Below, piece after piece: positions 46,101 through 57,242 of a stretch of 64,000 nt of DNA (the first letter of the stretch is position 1; each line of letters starts with the position of its first letter). Origin of the DNA: Aplectana chamaeleonis (Eukaryota > Nematoda > Chromadorea > Rhabditida > Cosmocercidae); contig JAPDOI010000152.1 of the NCBI GenBank assembly GCA_029168955.1, forward strand, positions 1,116,001-1,180,000. Direction: 5' to 3'. The position numbers were made by a program, and so were the translations under genes. The notes under the pieces were generated by a model. That model worked only from the letters and a program-made list of their open reading frames with translations. It ran no database searches and was not told where the DNA came from.

Positions 46101-49100
46101 CACCCGCCGGCAGCAACCGCAGAGTTTTGTTCCTTGTAACAATGGATCAACCCCAAGGCCGGCCCCCCAACCCCAGGAATCCCTTTTAAGGTAAGCGAAT
46201 CTTCATTCAGAGGCGATTTTGAATAACCAATCTTTCTGAATGACATTGTCCTGACCCGCTAGTTGGACTGGAAGCAAAATCTGAAATTCGGTTTTCATCG
46301 TGTACGATGACTTCGAAGATAGTTGTCACTATAAGAACCCTTATTTTAGTTTTCGATGTTTTTGAGCGGGCCAGTCTGCGAAGTGGAGAATAATAGGGAA
46401 ATGTCACCGCGAAACTTGCGAAAATCGGGGAAAAGCAGTTCAAAAAAACCTCTGAAGTATTTAATTATGCCTGCTTGATGTGCTTGGCGCACTGCGGGAC
46501 TGTATAGACGTCGCAAATGGTTTTGAGCATTAAAACACTTGGGTGAGCGACTTTTTTTTCTGTTTCTTCCACTGAAAACTCGTTAAAAATCACTTATTAT
46601 AGTTCAATGCCCATGCTTAGATGTAAAAATTTTTCGAGATAGAGAAAATTCAAAACTCGGGGGAAATTCTCCTTCGGTGAAACGAACGGTGTGCAGCTGC
46701 TATAGGACGTGGGAGGGGTGATTAAATGGGTCTACTGGTCAAAAAGATGTTCACCCACCTTTTTCTGCGAAAAATTGGCTACCTTTTTCATTGTGGATCA
46801 AACCGGAAACGGACAAAATTATTGGTTTTCCGGGTTCCGGAAATTGAACGAATCTAAAGTTCACTATTGGTTTTTTGGAAGATTACGTTAGTTTGCTGTG
46901 ATATTTTAGTTGCCTAACTTATCGTAATCTCACGAAGTCTCAAACAGGAACCTCGAGCTCAGTGGAAAATGCATATACCGATTGACAATGTTCAACACGA
47001 AAACGTTTCTAATCCTGAAATCAAAAAAATTACCTTATTTGTCGCTTTTAGTCTGGCCTTGTGTGATCGGGAAAATAAAAAAAACCCTTGGAATTGTTTC
47101 TTTTAATCTCATACACTATCACTCTCAGGATTTTGTCAGAAAGCGGACGAGGTCGGATTTTCTTTTTCGTCTTTTTTGTATAACTCACTTAAAAGCGCCT
47201 TTCAGAGAAGCGTCGCTGCGAAATTCGCGGCGTCGCTCCTCAGAGTAAGAGAAAGTGGGCATGGCCATGGCTTGTCGCCGCATCATATTTCTGTCTCTGC
47301 GTCTTAATTCTTCGCATTCGATTAGGGCGCGTAAACTGATATTGAAGTGCCATTCCTTTCGTTAAGCGCAATCTCAGATATTTGGAACTCCTCACTGCAG
47401 GAAAATGTTATTGTTATGAAAATGTTATTGCTATGAAAAGTTATGACATTGTTATTGAAAAATGCCTTTTGCCACGAAAAAATTCTCAGCTAAGGGTGAT
47501 TCTGGCGATGCTAATTTTTGCGGTTTGGGTGGATAATATCCAAAGTCGCTATTTTTATTGATCATTTTCAGCGTAGCACTGAACAGATAGAATTTAGCTA
47601 GTACGTTTTTTTTTACATTACATCGATGCAACCTTTTTTTTGTCGATTTTTCAGTCGACTCCAGGCTCCCAGCTGCAATGGGCAACAAATAAAGCTAGCT
47701 TTCTTCCAAATACAGCGTTGCTCCGTTTTTCAGATTTCTCACTCGACTTCCAGTCAGATGGTTTTTCAAAGTAAGTTTTGGTGATGCTGGTGCTCTTCTA
47801 CATATTCTACATAGAAGGACACCAGCAACACCAAAATTTACTTAAAAAAAAAACATTTGACTTGAAGTCGAGTGAGAAATCTGAAAAACGGAGCAACGCT
47901 AAGAAGTTCAAAAAAAGCGCACCGGATAAATGACGTTTGTCCAGTACTGCGCACAGAATAGTCAATAAAAACGGAAAACACTGAATAATACTCCAGAAAA
48001 CGGGGTCAGCACCGTTAGGATCATTTTTGCCTGAAAAATTTTTCATAACCATAACAATAAACATAACGACAACAAAAAATTCGTTAAATGTCATGATGAT
48101 ACAAACTCTGGTAGTATAGTCAAATAATCAGTGAAATAGGCAATGTAAATGTTTTTAAAAAGTATGATGGGCAGATTGTGAGAAAACAACACTAACAAAT
48201 ACGAAGAAACAAAGGCGGCACTGCAGCGAGAGCGACAAAAATGCTTGAAACCATTTCCATCTCGCGACGTAGCTGCCGTCGCTGTCAGCTTGCGGCGAGG
48301 CTCGCTCAGCTGGCGCACTTTTAAGGCGCGGCGCGGTTTGAGCTGCGTAGCACCCCCCTTAACTCATCACGTTTCCACGACTGCGAATTTCGGGTGGTGG
48401 GCATCGTGTATCAACACCTGTGAGGAGGCGGGAGAAACGGGGAAGGGACGAGTTTCCTGGAAGCAACGCGGGGCCAGCCCTATTAGGAACCTCGCTCCTC
48501 CCCCTTTTCTCCCGCTTCCTCGGGGGTGTTGATACACGATGGCCACCACCCCGAATTTCGCAGCGATGCCACTCTGAAAGACCCTAAAATCAGTTTTGAG
48601 CGAAATCATGAAGATATGCATGATTCTGGCGTTTAGTGCTATCCAATCGTGTAGACCCTGTCGGGGTTTCTTTAACACTTGAGAGACCGGGTGTCTACAC
48701 TGCACACCCACGGCTGTTTTGCCCCTCGGACCGCGTGTCCACACTGCGCACCCACGCCATAAAACTTTCAATATTTTCTGAAGTTCTAATGCGTAAAGTC
48801 CTCCTCAAACACGAATAGGTTCTTAATAATGTAAACTATTTACATTCACAGTGGTCAAGCATTTTGAGTGTTCTTAGTAATTTTACTACCACCTCCGGAA
48901 ATGGCACTTTTCGATTTTCCTAGCTTCTTTGGTGGGAAAAAATTGTCCCAAACTTTGCGAAAGGGGGTTATTAAGATGATGCTCATCACGTAACTGATGT
49001 CCTCTAGTTGATTGTCGGAATAGCAGTGCCACCTATTTGAGATAACTGCAGTAGGTCATCGTTTGAAATTTTGCTGTCTTGGCCCCGAGGGTCATTCGAG

Positions 49101-52100
49101 CTGCTGCACAAGGTTCCGATGTTTACTTTGCAATTTTCAATAAAATTTCCGTCGATTGCGGTATGTTAGCCATCGTTTATCTTGGTTGCAGATTTCGCTA
49201 AACTGCGAGAGGGAAATAACTTGAGGGGGGGGGGGGGTGGTGAAAACCTGTGAATAGTTCCATGCTCAAAATTTTGTTGATACTTCACTACGGGGATATT
49301 TGGAGTCCTTGAAGAACAATCGAATGATGTTTTTTTCAAGATTTCAAAAGCACCGTTGTTGTCTGTCGTTCGTTATCCGTTGACAAACGTTTGAGGTTTT
49401 GGTGCGACTCCGCTCAGGTGGTCATTTGGGGGGGGGGGGGGGTGATTATAAATCTGATTCCCATTTTGAGATTTTTGATGGAATTCTCTTCGGTTACATC
49501 GGAAAATTTTGCAGGTCAAAGTTTATGAGTCCGCCGAAAGTTCTCCATGGGGTTCAGTAGGACATTGCATAGTAGAAGTTCGTTCATTTTTCAAATTTCG
49601 AATACTTTAGGTTGGCTCCGCATGGCTCAGATCTGACCATTACCTGTACCCTGCAGAAAACTCTAGAAGTCGAGAGACAAACGTTTATTGTGTGATCAGC
49701 AGCCCAAAAAATTTGCGAAAAGTGTTTCAAAGCACCTTGGAAATGCAAAGTTGAAATACCTTCCAAAATCAAGACAAAGCAGGCCCGTAAGAAAGCGGTG
49801 GATCATTGCTTCACTATGGCCTTACTTCAATTCTCTATTTACTCTCTGTATTCTCAGCTGTAGTGGAAATGGAATACTGGTTGTGTAAGTAAGAAAGCCT
49901 GCTCCGATCAAAATGGTTCCCAGCGGACCGCGTGTCCACACATGTCACCCACGGAAACGATTAGCCGTGGAGCGCACCGGTCGGCTGTGGAAATTCGCCG
50001 TGGAGCCGGCGGTCTCTTAAGTGTAAAGAACTATAGAAGTTTTGCAATCAGCCAAAATTGTAATTACTGTACCGTGGCGGACGGGGCGCTACCTTTTCTC
50101 TCTGTGTTCCTATGTGCTTACCTTATATAGACAGCTGGTCGCTTGCTAAACTTCTATGGCTCTCAATGAAACCCCGACAATGGCTATACCCTGGGACAGC
50201 CCTCAACGCCAGTATAATGAATATCCCTTAGTTTCGCTCAAAGTTGTCTTTGAAGGGAATTACATAAAAAAAGACGGAAAAGACGCTAAAATCCGAACTC
50301 GCTCGCTTTCTGACCAAATCCTACGAGCGGTAGTGTATCCAATGGTTCGGGGCCGAATTAACTCTTTCCTTCGCGCGCTTGTGCAGAGCGAGGTCAGAGA
50401 CAGCGAGAAAGTGTGGGGATAAGGAGACGCAGCAAACCCGCGCAGACCCACGCGATGAGCGGAAATAAGTTTCACTCCGAAACAGAGAATACATCTCATA
50501 AACCCAGAGTGAACGCTTTTCAAAATTCCTTTCTGCGCTCAATAGTCGGGGGGGGGGGGGTTTCAGAGTCAGTTCTATATGTATACTCTGTTTATCTTGA
50601 ACCGCACAAAACACGGTCCGCCAATAGTCCTCTAATTGGCCCGGTAGTACCGTAGTGTACGTCCACGACGCGTTCTCGGCAGACCCGGGTGGCAGGGTGG
50701 GTGGCCGAGTGACGGCACTGACGAATCGATTGCTCTGCACACCGGGTGCACACCTGGGTCTGCCGAGAACGCGTCGTGGATGTAGAGTTCGCGCAATCAT
50801 TTTAGTCTGATGAGTGGACGGAGCGGCGACGGTAGATCACCCCCGCGCGAATCGAAACCCATTCTCCAGTGAGGCTGCCAACCCCGCACGGCCAGCCGCC
50901 TGGTCCATGCTTCAGACTAAAATGAAAATGGAAACCATACACTACGGTACTAGCGGGCCAATTAGAGAACTATTGGCGGACCGTGTTTTGTACAATTCAA
51001 GATAAACAGAGTATATATTCTGGAAGGGAAGTGAAAATATTGTAGTGTATCAATGTGACGTCAAAAAACAGAAATTGAGACAATGCAGACATGAGCATTG
51101 AATATGCCAACTATTTTTCATTGCAGATACATCACTTGGCTCAGCCATTTCTCTACGTATCTCCTTGTGATGTGTTTCTATCGAAAGGACTCTACATATC
51201 CACCCATATTCCTTTCTTTTTCGTGACATTCGCATCGCAGTTCATTCAAATTGCGATTGTTGTCGAGAGGCTAACGGCGACTATTTTCGTGCGCGACTAC
51301 GAGTCAGGCTACAAGAAGCTTGGGCCTGTGCTTCTCATAGGAGCAGTAAGTCTTCATGTTGTTGTTTATGCGTTTCATGTCTATGCAGTGACTTTGGAGT
51401 GTCCATAATATGCCGTCAGGTTAATGAAACTGGATGGACAGAAGGCTTGTCTAGCTCAAAGGCAGCACGCACGCTCAAAATGATGTCGATTTTATGACAT
51501 AAATGAAATGTTTGGAACCCGTGGTATTGGAAATTACCCAAAAAAGCAACGGAGACTCTATGCGAACCGAAGACTAACGAGCTGTTTCAGTATTAGAGTG
51601 GATGAGGAAGAGTTACACCGCGACATGTCCGCATTGTTGAAATTAGACTATTACGACCTGTACTAGAACGCTAACGTCGTTCAGAGCCTTCAAAACTAGC
51701 CAGTTATCCTGTTCGTGTAATCAATTTAGACAAGTTTGTAATGAGGCGAGGGAACTTTAACCCATTCACGCCCACGTGTCCCACCGGTGGGACACGCTTT
51801 TCGAAAATCTATTCCACTGCCACAAGAACGAATTTCCGATCTTTTTCATGTTCAATGAATTAACCTGTCCTAGGCTCGACTATAGAAGTCGTGGTCTGTC
51901 AGCAGCTCCACTATAGCACAATGTTCAACATTTTGTGAAAACAGCTGGGGCTCCTATGAGTTCTTGTCTCTTCTACTGTCAGTTCTTAGCTTTATCAGCC
52001 GGGAACCTGAGTTGGAATCACGTTCTGTTCACCTGGAAAAGTGCCGCTACCACCACAACACCTACCGCGACCCCGAAACATAGATTTTCTTGAATTTAAA

Positions 52101-54498
52101 CTTTTTTCACCCACCATGACAACCTACACGATATAAAATCTAAAATTATATAGCAGGTTTCTGAATCACGTTCAAAGGAACTCCATTAAAGGCAATGTTC
52201 ACGATGATTTTCGTTGTCGGATTTTCTTTTCAAAACAAGGTGTTGGCTACCAAGTGTTACCGAAATTACGAAGAAACGGCGAGAAACGCACTAAATCGTC
52301 TCATTTCAGTAATATTATTCTCTGACCTGGACTAGTTGTCCGGTTGGATGAACATGTTCGCGGTGGTTGTCACCGGTGAAAACGAGTCTAATCGAAAATG
52401 GAGAATTATTTTGGGCAAAAAAGTATTATATAGGGTCCGAAGGAAACAACGGATCAACACAAAATAGAGAATTGCAAAAGATGGGCCCACAAAAGATTTC
52501 GTTGTCACAACAAACAGTTCCACTGAGAGTAAAGAAGCGGGGTGAGATTGAAGGATTCCGTGTCCTTCTGGTGCGATTTTCTCGGGTCCTTCGTCATTTC
52601 AGTTCTACTCGGAGGCCAAACAATCGATTTAGCGATTAATCTCAAAATTGAAGATTATCGTGAACAGTGCCTTCAAAGGCAGTGGTTGCGGTAAAATATG
52701 CTTGTCTTCTTTTCCTCTCTAAATCAATTTCTGTGTTTAGAGTAGTAGGACCTATGAGATAAAATGTGAAAAAACCGCTGTCTTGGGCCAAATTTTAAGC
52801 CTGAACTTTCCTGTCTTTTGATGGTGGACGAGCCCACTCCACATCATCGGCATCGATGACCTCTTATACCAAGAACATGAGCTGGCTTGAAATTGAATTT
52901 AAACCAATGAACAATACCCTTCGGACTGACCTGCTCGATTATTTATGTATTAATCAAGTCAAAAACATTGACTGAAGGGCTTTCTTCAAATATTCACCTG
53001 TTTTTATAAGTTAAATTTGCATTTCTTTCTTTCTGTGAACGTCAATGAATTTTGACTGCTCACCATTAGACTGCGATCTTTTATGGCGGAGCTGTGCACG
53101 TGTGCACGAATCAGCAACTTAGCATCTTAATAACTCCTTTTCCAGCTCGTTTCTTGCCGCGTAACCTTCGTGGTCTTGTAGTCGATTGGGGTTCAAGCTG
53201 ATTTTTCATGTTTTTTCCACAACTTGTCTCATCGCGACCAATGCCTTTGAGTGAATATCACCGGAGCAGTGGTGGCAAAACAATATTCTCGCTTGACCCT
53301 GCCGTGACTTCAGGCAGTTGTTTCTCATGATAGAAAGATTTTGAAGAGCGGGATTACTGGCGAAATTTTTACTTCATTGATAGCTTCACTATGAACACGA
53401 AAAACAAAAATCGATTCTCGGTGGCGTACCATTCCAGCTCGCGTGTCCCACTGGTGGGTTCGCGGTCTGAACGGGCCAGTCATCCAAAATTAGGCGTGGT
53501 CGTGAATGGGTTAAAAGTACTGGGTGAAGACTGCATGTTCCGTGGTTCAATATGGTTCAAATAGTATAGTTTTGCCTCGTTGCTGACCTCCAAAACGGTG
53601 TGAGAGTTCTACGCGGAGACGTACGACCCCACTAGCGTTGCTATCTCAATAAATTTCGTGAGAGTAATTCCTCCTTCAAGTTTAGGGCCAAACTCAGCAT
53701 TTCGCAGTGCAATCTTTGTGTCCTCCCACATTTTCAAATGTCACTGTGAATTTTAAGACTTTGCTGAAGCCTACCTTAAAAAAGTCAGATTTCTCGAAAG
53801 AGCAGCAGCACTATGAACACACTTGTGCACTCTGGTGTTCCGTTTTCGGCGCGTCCACAGGCCACTTTACTTGTGAGCATTTTATTTTTTAGATCATCAG
53901 AGGCACAACTCCAACTATTTAGGTGTTGGTGACCGCTTCGATTCTGTATCTTATCTACCACGGAGAAACCTTTGATGATCCGCAACTGAACAGTCGCGTA
54001 TTTCCACTGACCAACTTCGCCACCACAAATTGCGTTCTCTTCTCCATGCTTGCTGTGAACGCTGCTGGGCTTGGGTCCAACATAGCTTTGCATTGGATAA
54101 GTCCTAGGAGGCATCCACTGTATGTAACACAGAACTCAACATGGAACAAACTTGCAGCAACACTGCATGAGAGAACGTTTTTCAGAATGTCGCTGTCGTC
54201 AAAATTCCAATCACAGGAGAATAGGGTGGTGTCCGATATACTTTTCTGGATTTCGACTGTACAATTTGCGTTATTCGTGCTGTTCGATGTGGCCAGCCTG
54301 TTCCTGAGGATCTGCGAATCGAAAAATGTCATGGTCATTGCATACAAAGAAAACGCAGATGTGAGCGATAACGAAAGATTTCAAAGAAAAAATATTTTAA
54401 AAACCATATTTGGCTCGGGGATGGTTTTCAACAACACCGCCTGTCACATGAGTTCTCAGAATTTCACTTTTGAGTTTAAAGGAAAATTGAGAGAGTAA
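43118..54498 (+). CDS. Sra/Srab-type serpentine chemoreceptor
   Basis: Exons 43118-43162, 44007-44150, 44439-44501, 51127-51345 and 53923-54498 (or to 54360), all phase 0, with clean GTGAGT/GTAGGT/GTAAGT donors. Exon 1 gives MDHPKFKLTEQFCVE. Exon 2 gives helix 1 and the family-like FHSNLR. Exon 3 gives helix 2. Exon 4 has HHLAQPF, the helix 3 segment and VERLTAT. Exon 5 has helices 4-6 with SLSSKFQSQEN before helix 6. These landmarks match nematode Sra-superfamily (best Srab) odorant receptors of sensory neurons. Read to TGA/TAA at 54498 the protein is about 348 aa, a normal length, but the last 45 residues are polar and no helix 7 is seen. A donor-like GAT|GTGAGC at 54361 suggests a further exon. 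Intron 3 (6.6 kb) is packed with transposons. Ligand unknown. Confidence 0.75.
43163..44006 (+). other. Receptor intron 1
   Basis: 844 bases. A small inverted pair (CAATCTCTTAC / GTAAGAGAT) at about 43545-43615; otherwise nothing recognisable. The open frame 43613-43915 has no splice logic with the exons. Confidence 0.5.
45894..46139 (+). CDS. Unidentified ORF inside receptor intron 3
   Basis: An 82-codon plus-strand frame opening right after a stop, with no ATG at its head. It is unusually protein-like: a charged helical N-half, then YCVQCSR with further Cys near HCAQRR. No splice sites placed it in the receptor. Could be an insert from another gene or a retroelement gag-like scrap. Confidence 0.25.
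   Translation: MRGERKEQLYDSFLGTVLKASDFLPKKQPLERIKKELPTYCVQCSRLLSVDAECDFDWRVHCAQRRVKAHPPAATAEFCSL
47714..47900. mobile_element. Hairpin in receptor intron 3
   Basis: AGCGTTGCTCCGTTTTTCAG and inverse CTGAAAAACGGAGCAACGCT. Arms of about 85 bases also include ATTTCTCACTCGACTT and TTTGGTGATGCTGGTG. Confidence 0.85.
48381..48563. mobile_element. Hairpin in receptor intron 3
   Basis: CTGCGAATTTCGGGTGGTGG, ATCGTGTATCAACACC and inverse GGTGTTGATACACGAT, CCACCCCGAATTTCGCAG; loop near 48475. Confidence 0.85.
49225..49442. repeat. Two poly-G tracts
   Basis: 13 G at 49225-49237 and 15 G at 49428-49442, both on the coding strand of receptor intron 3; a third (13 G) lies at 50548-50560. Confidence 0.9.
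50659..50784. mobile_element. Nested hairpin (TACGTCCACGACGCG)
   Basis: TACGTCCACGACGCGTTCTC and inverse GAGAACGCGTCGTGGATGTA. Sits inside the 50577-51018 element and directly abuts a TAGTCTGA MITE. Confidence 0.85.
50783..50939 (+). mobile_element. 160-bp TAGTCTGA MITE (copy 4)
   Basis: TAGAGTTCGCGCAATCATTT, TAGTCTGATGAGTGGAC ... GTCCATGCTTCAGACTAAAA, TGGAAACCATA. Confidence 0.88.
51459..51530 (+). mobile_element. Family D MITE end (partial)
   Basis: CAAAGGCAGCACGCACGCTCAAAATGATGTCGATTTTATG resembles the start at 63676. No inverse end was found downstream. In receptor intron 4. Confidence 0.5.
52190..52672 (-). mobile_element. TTAA-target MITE, family B
   Basis: AGGCAATGTTCACGATGATTTTCG after TTAA (52186-52189) and inverse GATTATCGTGAACAGTGCCT before TCAA (52673-52676). 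Similar to 10711-11170. In receptor intron 4. Confidence 0.85.
52677..53246 (+). mobile_element. Family A MITE (copy 4, diverged)
   Basis: Begins AGGCAGTGGTTGCGGTAAAA straight after the TCAA that ends the preceding family B copy; ends CATCGCGACCAATGCCT before TTGA. Contains GATGGTGGACGAGCCCACTC and GCACGTGTGCACGAA. Confidence 0.85.
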
Positions 54499-54558
54499 TG
54501 TCATCACTGCACCCTTAGGAGGGAGGAACAGCTACAAAAAAAAGCTTGGAATCTATCT

Positions 54559-54564
54559 AAATAA
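54559..54564 (+). promoter_or_regulatory. Poly(A) signal candidate of the receptor gene
   Basis: AATAAA 61 bases past the stop at 54498; supports transcript ending here rather than further downstream. Confidence 0.4.
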
Positions 54565-54942
54565 AAGGAGACTCCGACTATGGACAATTTTTCGCGCCCT
54601 TTAGTGACTTTGGATGAGTTGTTCTCTAGTCCAAATAAGCCGATTCACCTATGTTTTGCTATATTTTCATCATTTCCAGAATTTTGCCCTGAAACAAATT
54701 ATGAAACGAATAAATATATTACCTGTTATTGAACACATCCCTCCAATTCAGCGAGATATAGGAATAAGTCACCTTGGCGCGTCCACAGCAAGAAGTCACT
54801 TTGGTACGCACCCGTGGGCGATATCTCGGGCTTAACAGTGGCGAAATGAGCGATGTATTAGGTTGGGAACTAGGTTTGTTCGTTTTTTTCGAGGAGCTTT
54901 ATTTGATTAAAAAACGATAATTATAAGCATGAGTTAATCAAT

Positions 54943-55099
54943 TATGACTTCCGTTTTTGATTTAGTCTGACGCATGGACCAGGCGGCTGGCCGTGCGGTG
55001 TTGGCGGCCTCAGTGGAGAATGGGGTTTCGATTCGCGCGGGACGATCTACCGTCGCAGCCCAGTCCATTCATCAGACTCAATTTATTACGCGAACTCTA
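54943..55099 (-). mobile_element. 160-bp TAGTCTGA MITE (copy 5), nested in the mariner
   Basis: TTTAGTCTGACGCATGGACC ... CCATTCATCAGACTCAATT, ACGCGAACTCTAT. It interrupts the mariner just after the transposase codons for GEYI. Confidence 0.85.
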
Positions 55100-55790
55100 T
55101 GTATTCGCCGCTACTGTTTACGACCTTCCCCCCACCTTTCGACCAATTTGATGATGACAATGGTGTCGAAGAAGTTGTTGAGCCAGTTTTTGAGGTCTCC
55201 TCCGTCGTCGAAGGTAACACCCTCATTTGGTTCGACATGGAGCGTAAACGGTGGCATTCGGCTGGTGCAAAGTCTGGAGAGTACGGTTGATGCTGAAGAA
55301 TCTCCCATTTGAGCTCATGGAGTGCGGCTCTGACGGCTTGTGCAACATGGGATCTGGCGTTGTCCTAGAGCAAGATTACTTGGCCTTGTCGATCAGGTCT
55401 TTTCAGTCGCACAGCCTCATTTACGCGGCAAAGTTGGGTAATGTAGAGCTTCTTGTTCGCCGCTGCGTTCCTTTCAAGCATTTTCCAGTGTATGGTGCGT
55501 TCCCATTCCCACTTAACGCAGATCATGGTCTTTTTCGACTAAAGATCTTGTTCGACTTTTAGCTTCGGCTCTTCTCCTAGAGTCACCCACTTCTTTTTTT
55601 CTGCCTTATGTTAACATAAAGGCACCATTCCTCATCCACCGTAACCACTCGATACAGAAAGCGCTGTTTATGACCGCAAGTTGCTCGATGGCTCGGGAGG
55701 TGTTGAGCAGCGTTTTTAAGGGTATTCCCTTTCCAAAGCTGAAAAACTGGAAAGTTGAATTTTTGCGAAATAAAATATAAAGCAGTGTTG
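55085..55790 (-). pseudogene. Mariner transposase remnant (D,D34D)
   Basis: Minus-strand frames give, in order: the RFLYRVVTVDEEW block with the first catalytic Asp (codon about 55634-55636), WVTLGEEPK, the YITQL...VNEAVRLKRPDRQGQ region, DNARSHVAQ with the second Asp (55362-55364), YSPDFAPAECH, then WLNNFF...KLVERW and VVNSSGEYI at the C-terminus. The N-terminal DNA-binding part is missing. A TAG stop sits directly before the second Asp, the third acidic residue (34 residues on) is Glu, and at least two frameshifts occur. Cannot encode active transposase. Confidence 0.88.
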
Positions 55791-56094
55791 TAGGGCACAA
55801 AAAGCACATTCTAACGAATGCAGACACTTGGCTGAACGAACAAGCAACTCTTTCAAATAAAGCTGTAGAATAAGCCGAACGAAGTTATTCCCCACCCAAT
55901 ATTTCAAATCAATACTCTCGTTTTTTTCTGACTTCTAAGCCTCTATCTTCATTCCTACTTGCCTTCTTGAATCCGTAATGCGAGGCGGGAAATACAACCT
56001 TAGACAACTCGTCAAGCATAGGTACGCCACTCAGACATAGGCAACTTTCGTGGGGCCAATCTATAATGGAGGAACATATTACGCGGAACAGTAT

Positions 56095-56260
56095 TGGTTG
56101 GAGTACTAGGGAACAGAGAGAGGAAAATTTCGAAGGACGGGTACACGGAAGATTTGGTCGTCCTAACAAACAGCTCCACTGCGAGTACTGACGTGGGATG
56201 AGACTGCAGCGTATCTTGTACTTCTGGATCGTTTCTCCAGATTTCTCCTTTCATTCCGCT
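56095..56260 (-). mobile_element. Family B internal fragment
   Basis: GGACGGGTACACGGAAGATT, CAAACAGCTCCACTG and GGGATGAGACTGCAG echo the middle of the 52190 and 10711 copies; both ends are lost. Confidence 0.45.
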
Positions 56261-57242
56261 TTACCCGAGTAGTCCTTTCAGCTTTTCAACTACTACACTC
56301 TAATTTTGCCATTGTTGTCAACCGTACACCTAATGAAGGCAAGAAGACGGCGGATTAATGACATAAAAGAAAACATAAATGTAGGTTTTTAATAGAAACT
56401 ACTTCATTCTACGTCAACATACCACTCTTTTTTTCAGATCAAGGTAATAGGAAATGATGGCTGGACAAATTACTCGAACGTGATTCAGCAGCAGTGGAAT
56501 TGAGCAGTTACAAGGTGAGACAGGCAGATGGAACAAACTGTTATCGACTTCCCTACAGAGAGGAAGAGACTGAGCCTACATACACATAACTGCTGCTTCA
56601 ATGTTGAAAACAAAGAAGAACATATTGTGGAAGAGAGAGAATGAATGTGATGTTAAGCAGATACTAGCCAATGTGCGCTCCACCTGTTTGCTGTTTTTTT
56701 TTCAATGGGAAGTTCAAGCTCAACTGCCTTGTAATCTGATTTCCCCGTTTTTTCCTATTTCTTGTGCGGTCGGTTTTTTAGAGGCTCGACGTTGGTGTTT
56801 TTTGTCATGAAATCCCTCTCCGTAGACGGCCACTGACCGGAAATTGTAATTCGGCAGTAATCTTTCGGTATAGCTGTCGAGAGTGTGAACTGTTGACCCG
56901 TCCGTAGCACTCGTTTTTTGTAGCAATAGTGGACCAATAAAACATCGCATGCGAATCAGGGACCTGGTAGAAATTTTGTGCTCATGTGCTAGAACAGTAT
57001 TAATTATAGTTCCAATGCCTCGAACTACGAATTACATTCGTCAAGATCTGTTTATTACTTCCCACACAAAGGGTGACCAAGCACGAGGCTCACGCAGTCG
57101 TACGGTTGTGCTACAGCTCGGTAGGGGTTGCATTTCAGGGCTGTTATCCAGTTCTACCCCTACTTTGTGAGCAGCAAAAGTAGCATATGCTGCTGATGCT
57201 TACTGGATTTCGATCCCTAGTCATTTACTGTTAATCTCTGGA
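56261..57242. other. No recognised feature
   Basis: A TTTTTTTCAG acceptor at about 56437 opens only 22 codons. Small frames on both strands (56949-57170, 56720-56950) have no supporting signals. Confidence 0.3.

Larger units (their letters stand above)
50577..51018. mobile_element. Outer element of a three-level nest
   Basis: TATACTCTGTTTATCTTGAA, CACAAAACACGGTCCGCCAATA at the left; inverse TATTGGCGGACCGTGTTTTG, TCAAGATAAACAGAGTATA at the right. Arms of about 80 bases are split by two other elements. Confidence 0.85.
54858..55899 (-). mobile_element. Degenerate mariner transposon
   Basis: Inverted ends TTAGGTTGGGAACTAGGTTT (54858) and, in inverse from 55899, TTGGGTGGGGAATAACTTCG, each bordered by TA. 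At about 1.04 kb it is shorter than a typical 1.3-kb mariner even with a 157-bp MITE inserted at 54943-55099, so it carries an internal deletion. Confidence 0.85.

Noticed and set aside
49688..49888. Short ORF with a membrane-helix-like end (CSGNGILVV) and GTAAGT
   Set aside because: Looks like a receptor helix 1, but the frame and phase fit no exon of the neighbouring receptor and there is no upstream start.
56437..56505. Acceptor TTTTTTTCAG and 22 codons as the last receptor exon
   Set aside because: Phase fits, but the peptide is short and polar with no membrane helix, so it adds nothing to the family pattern.
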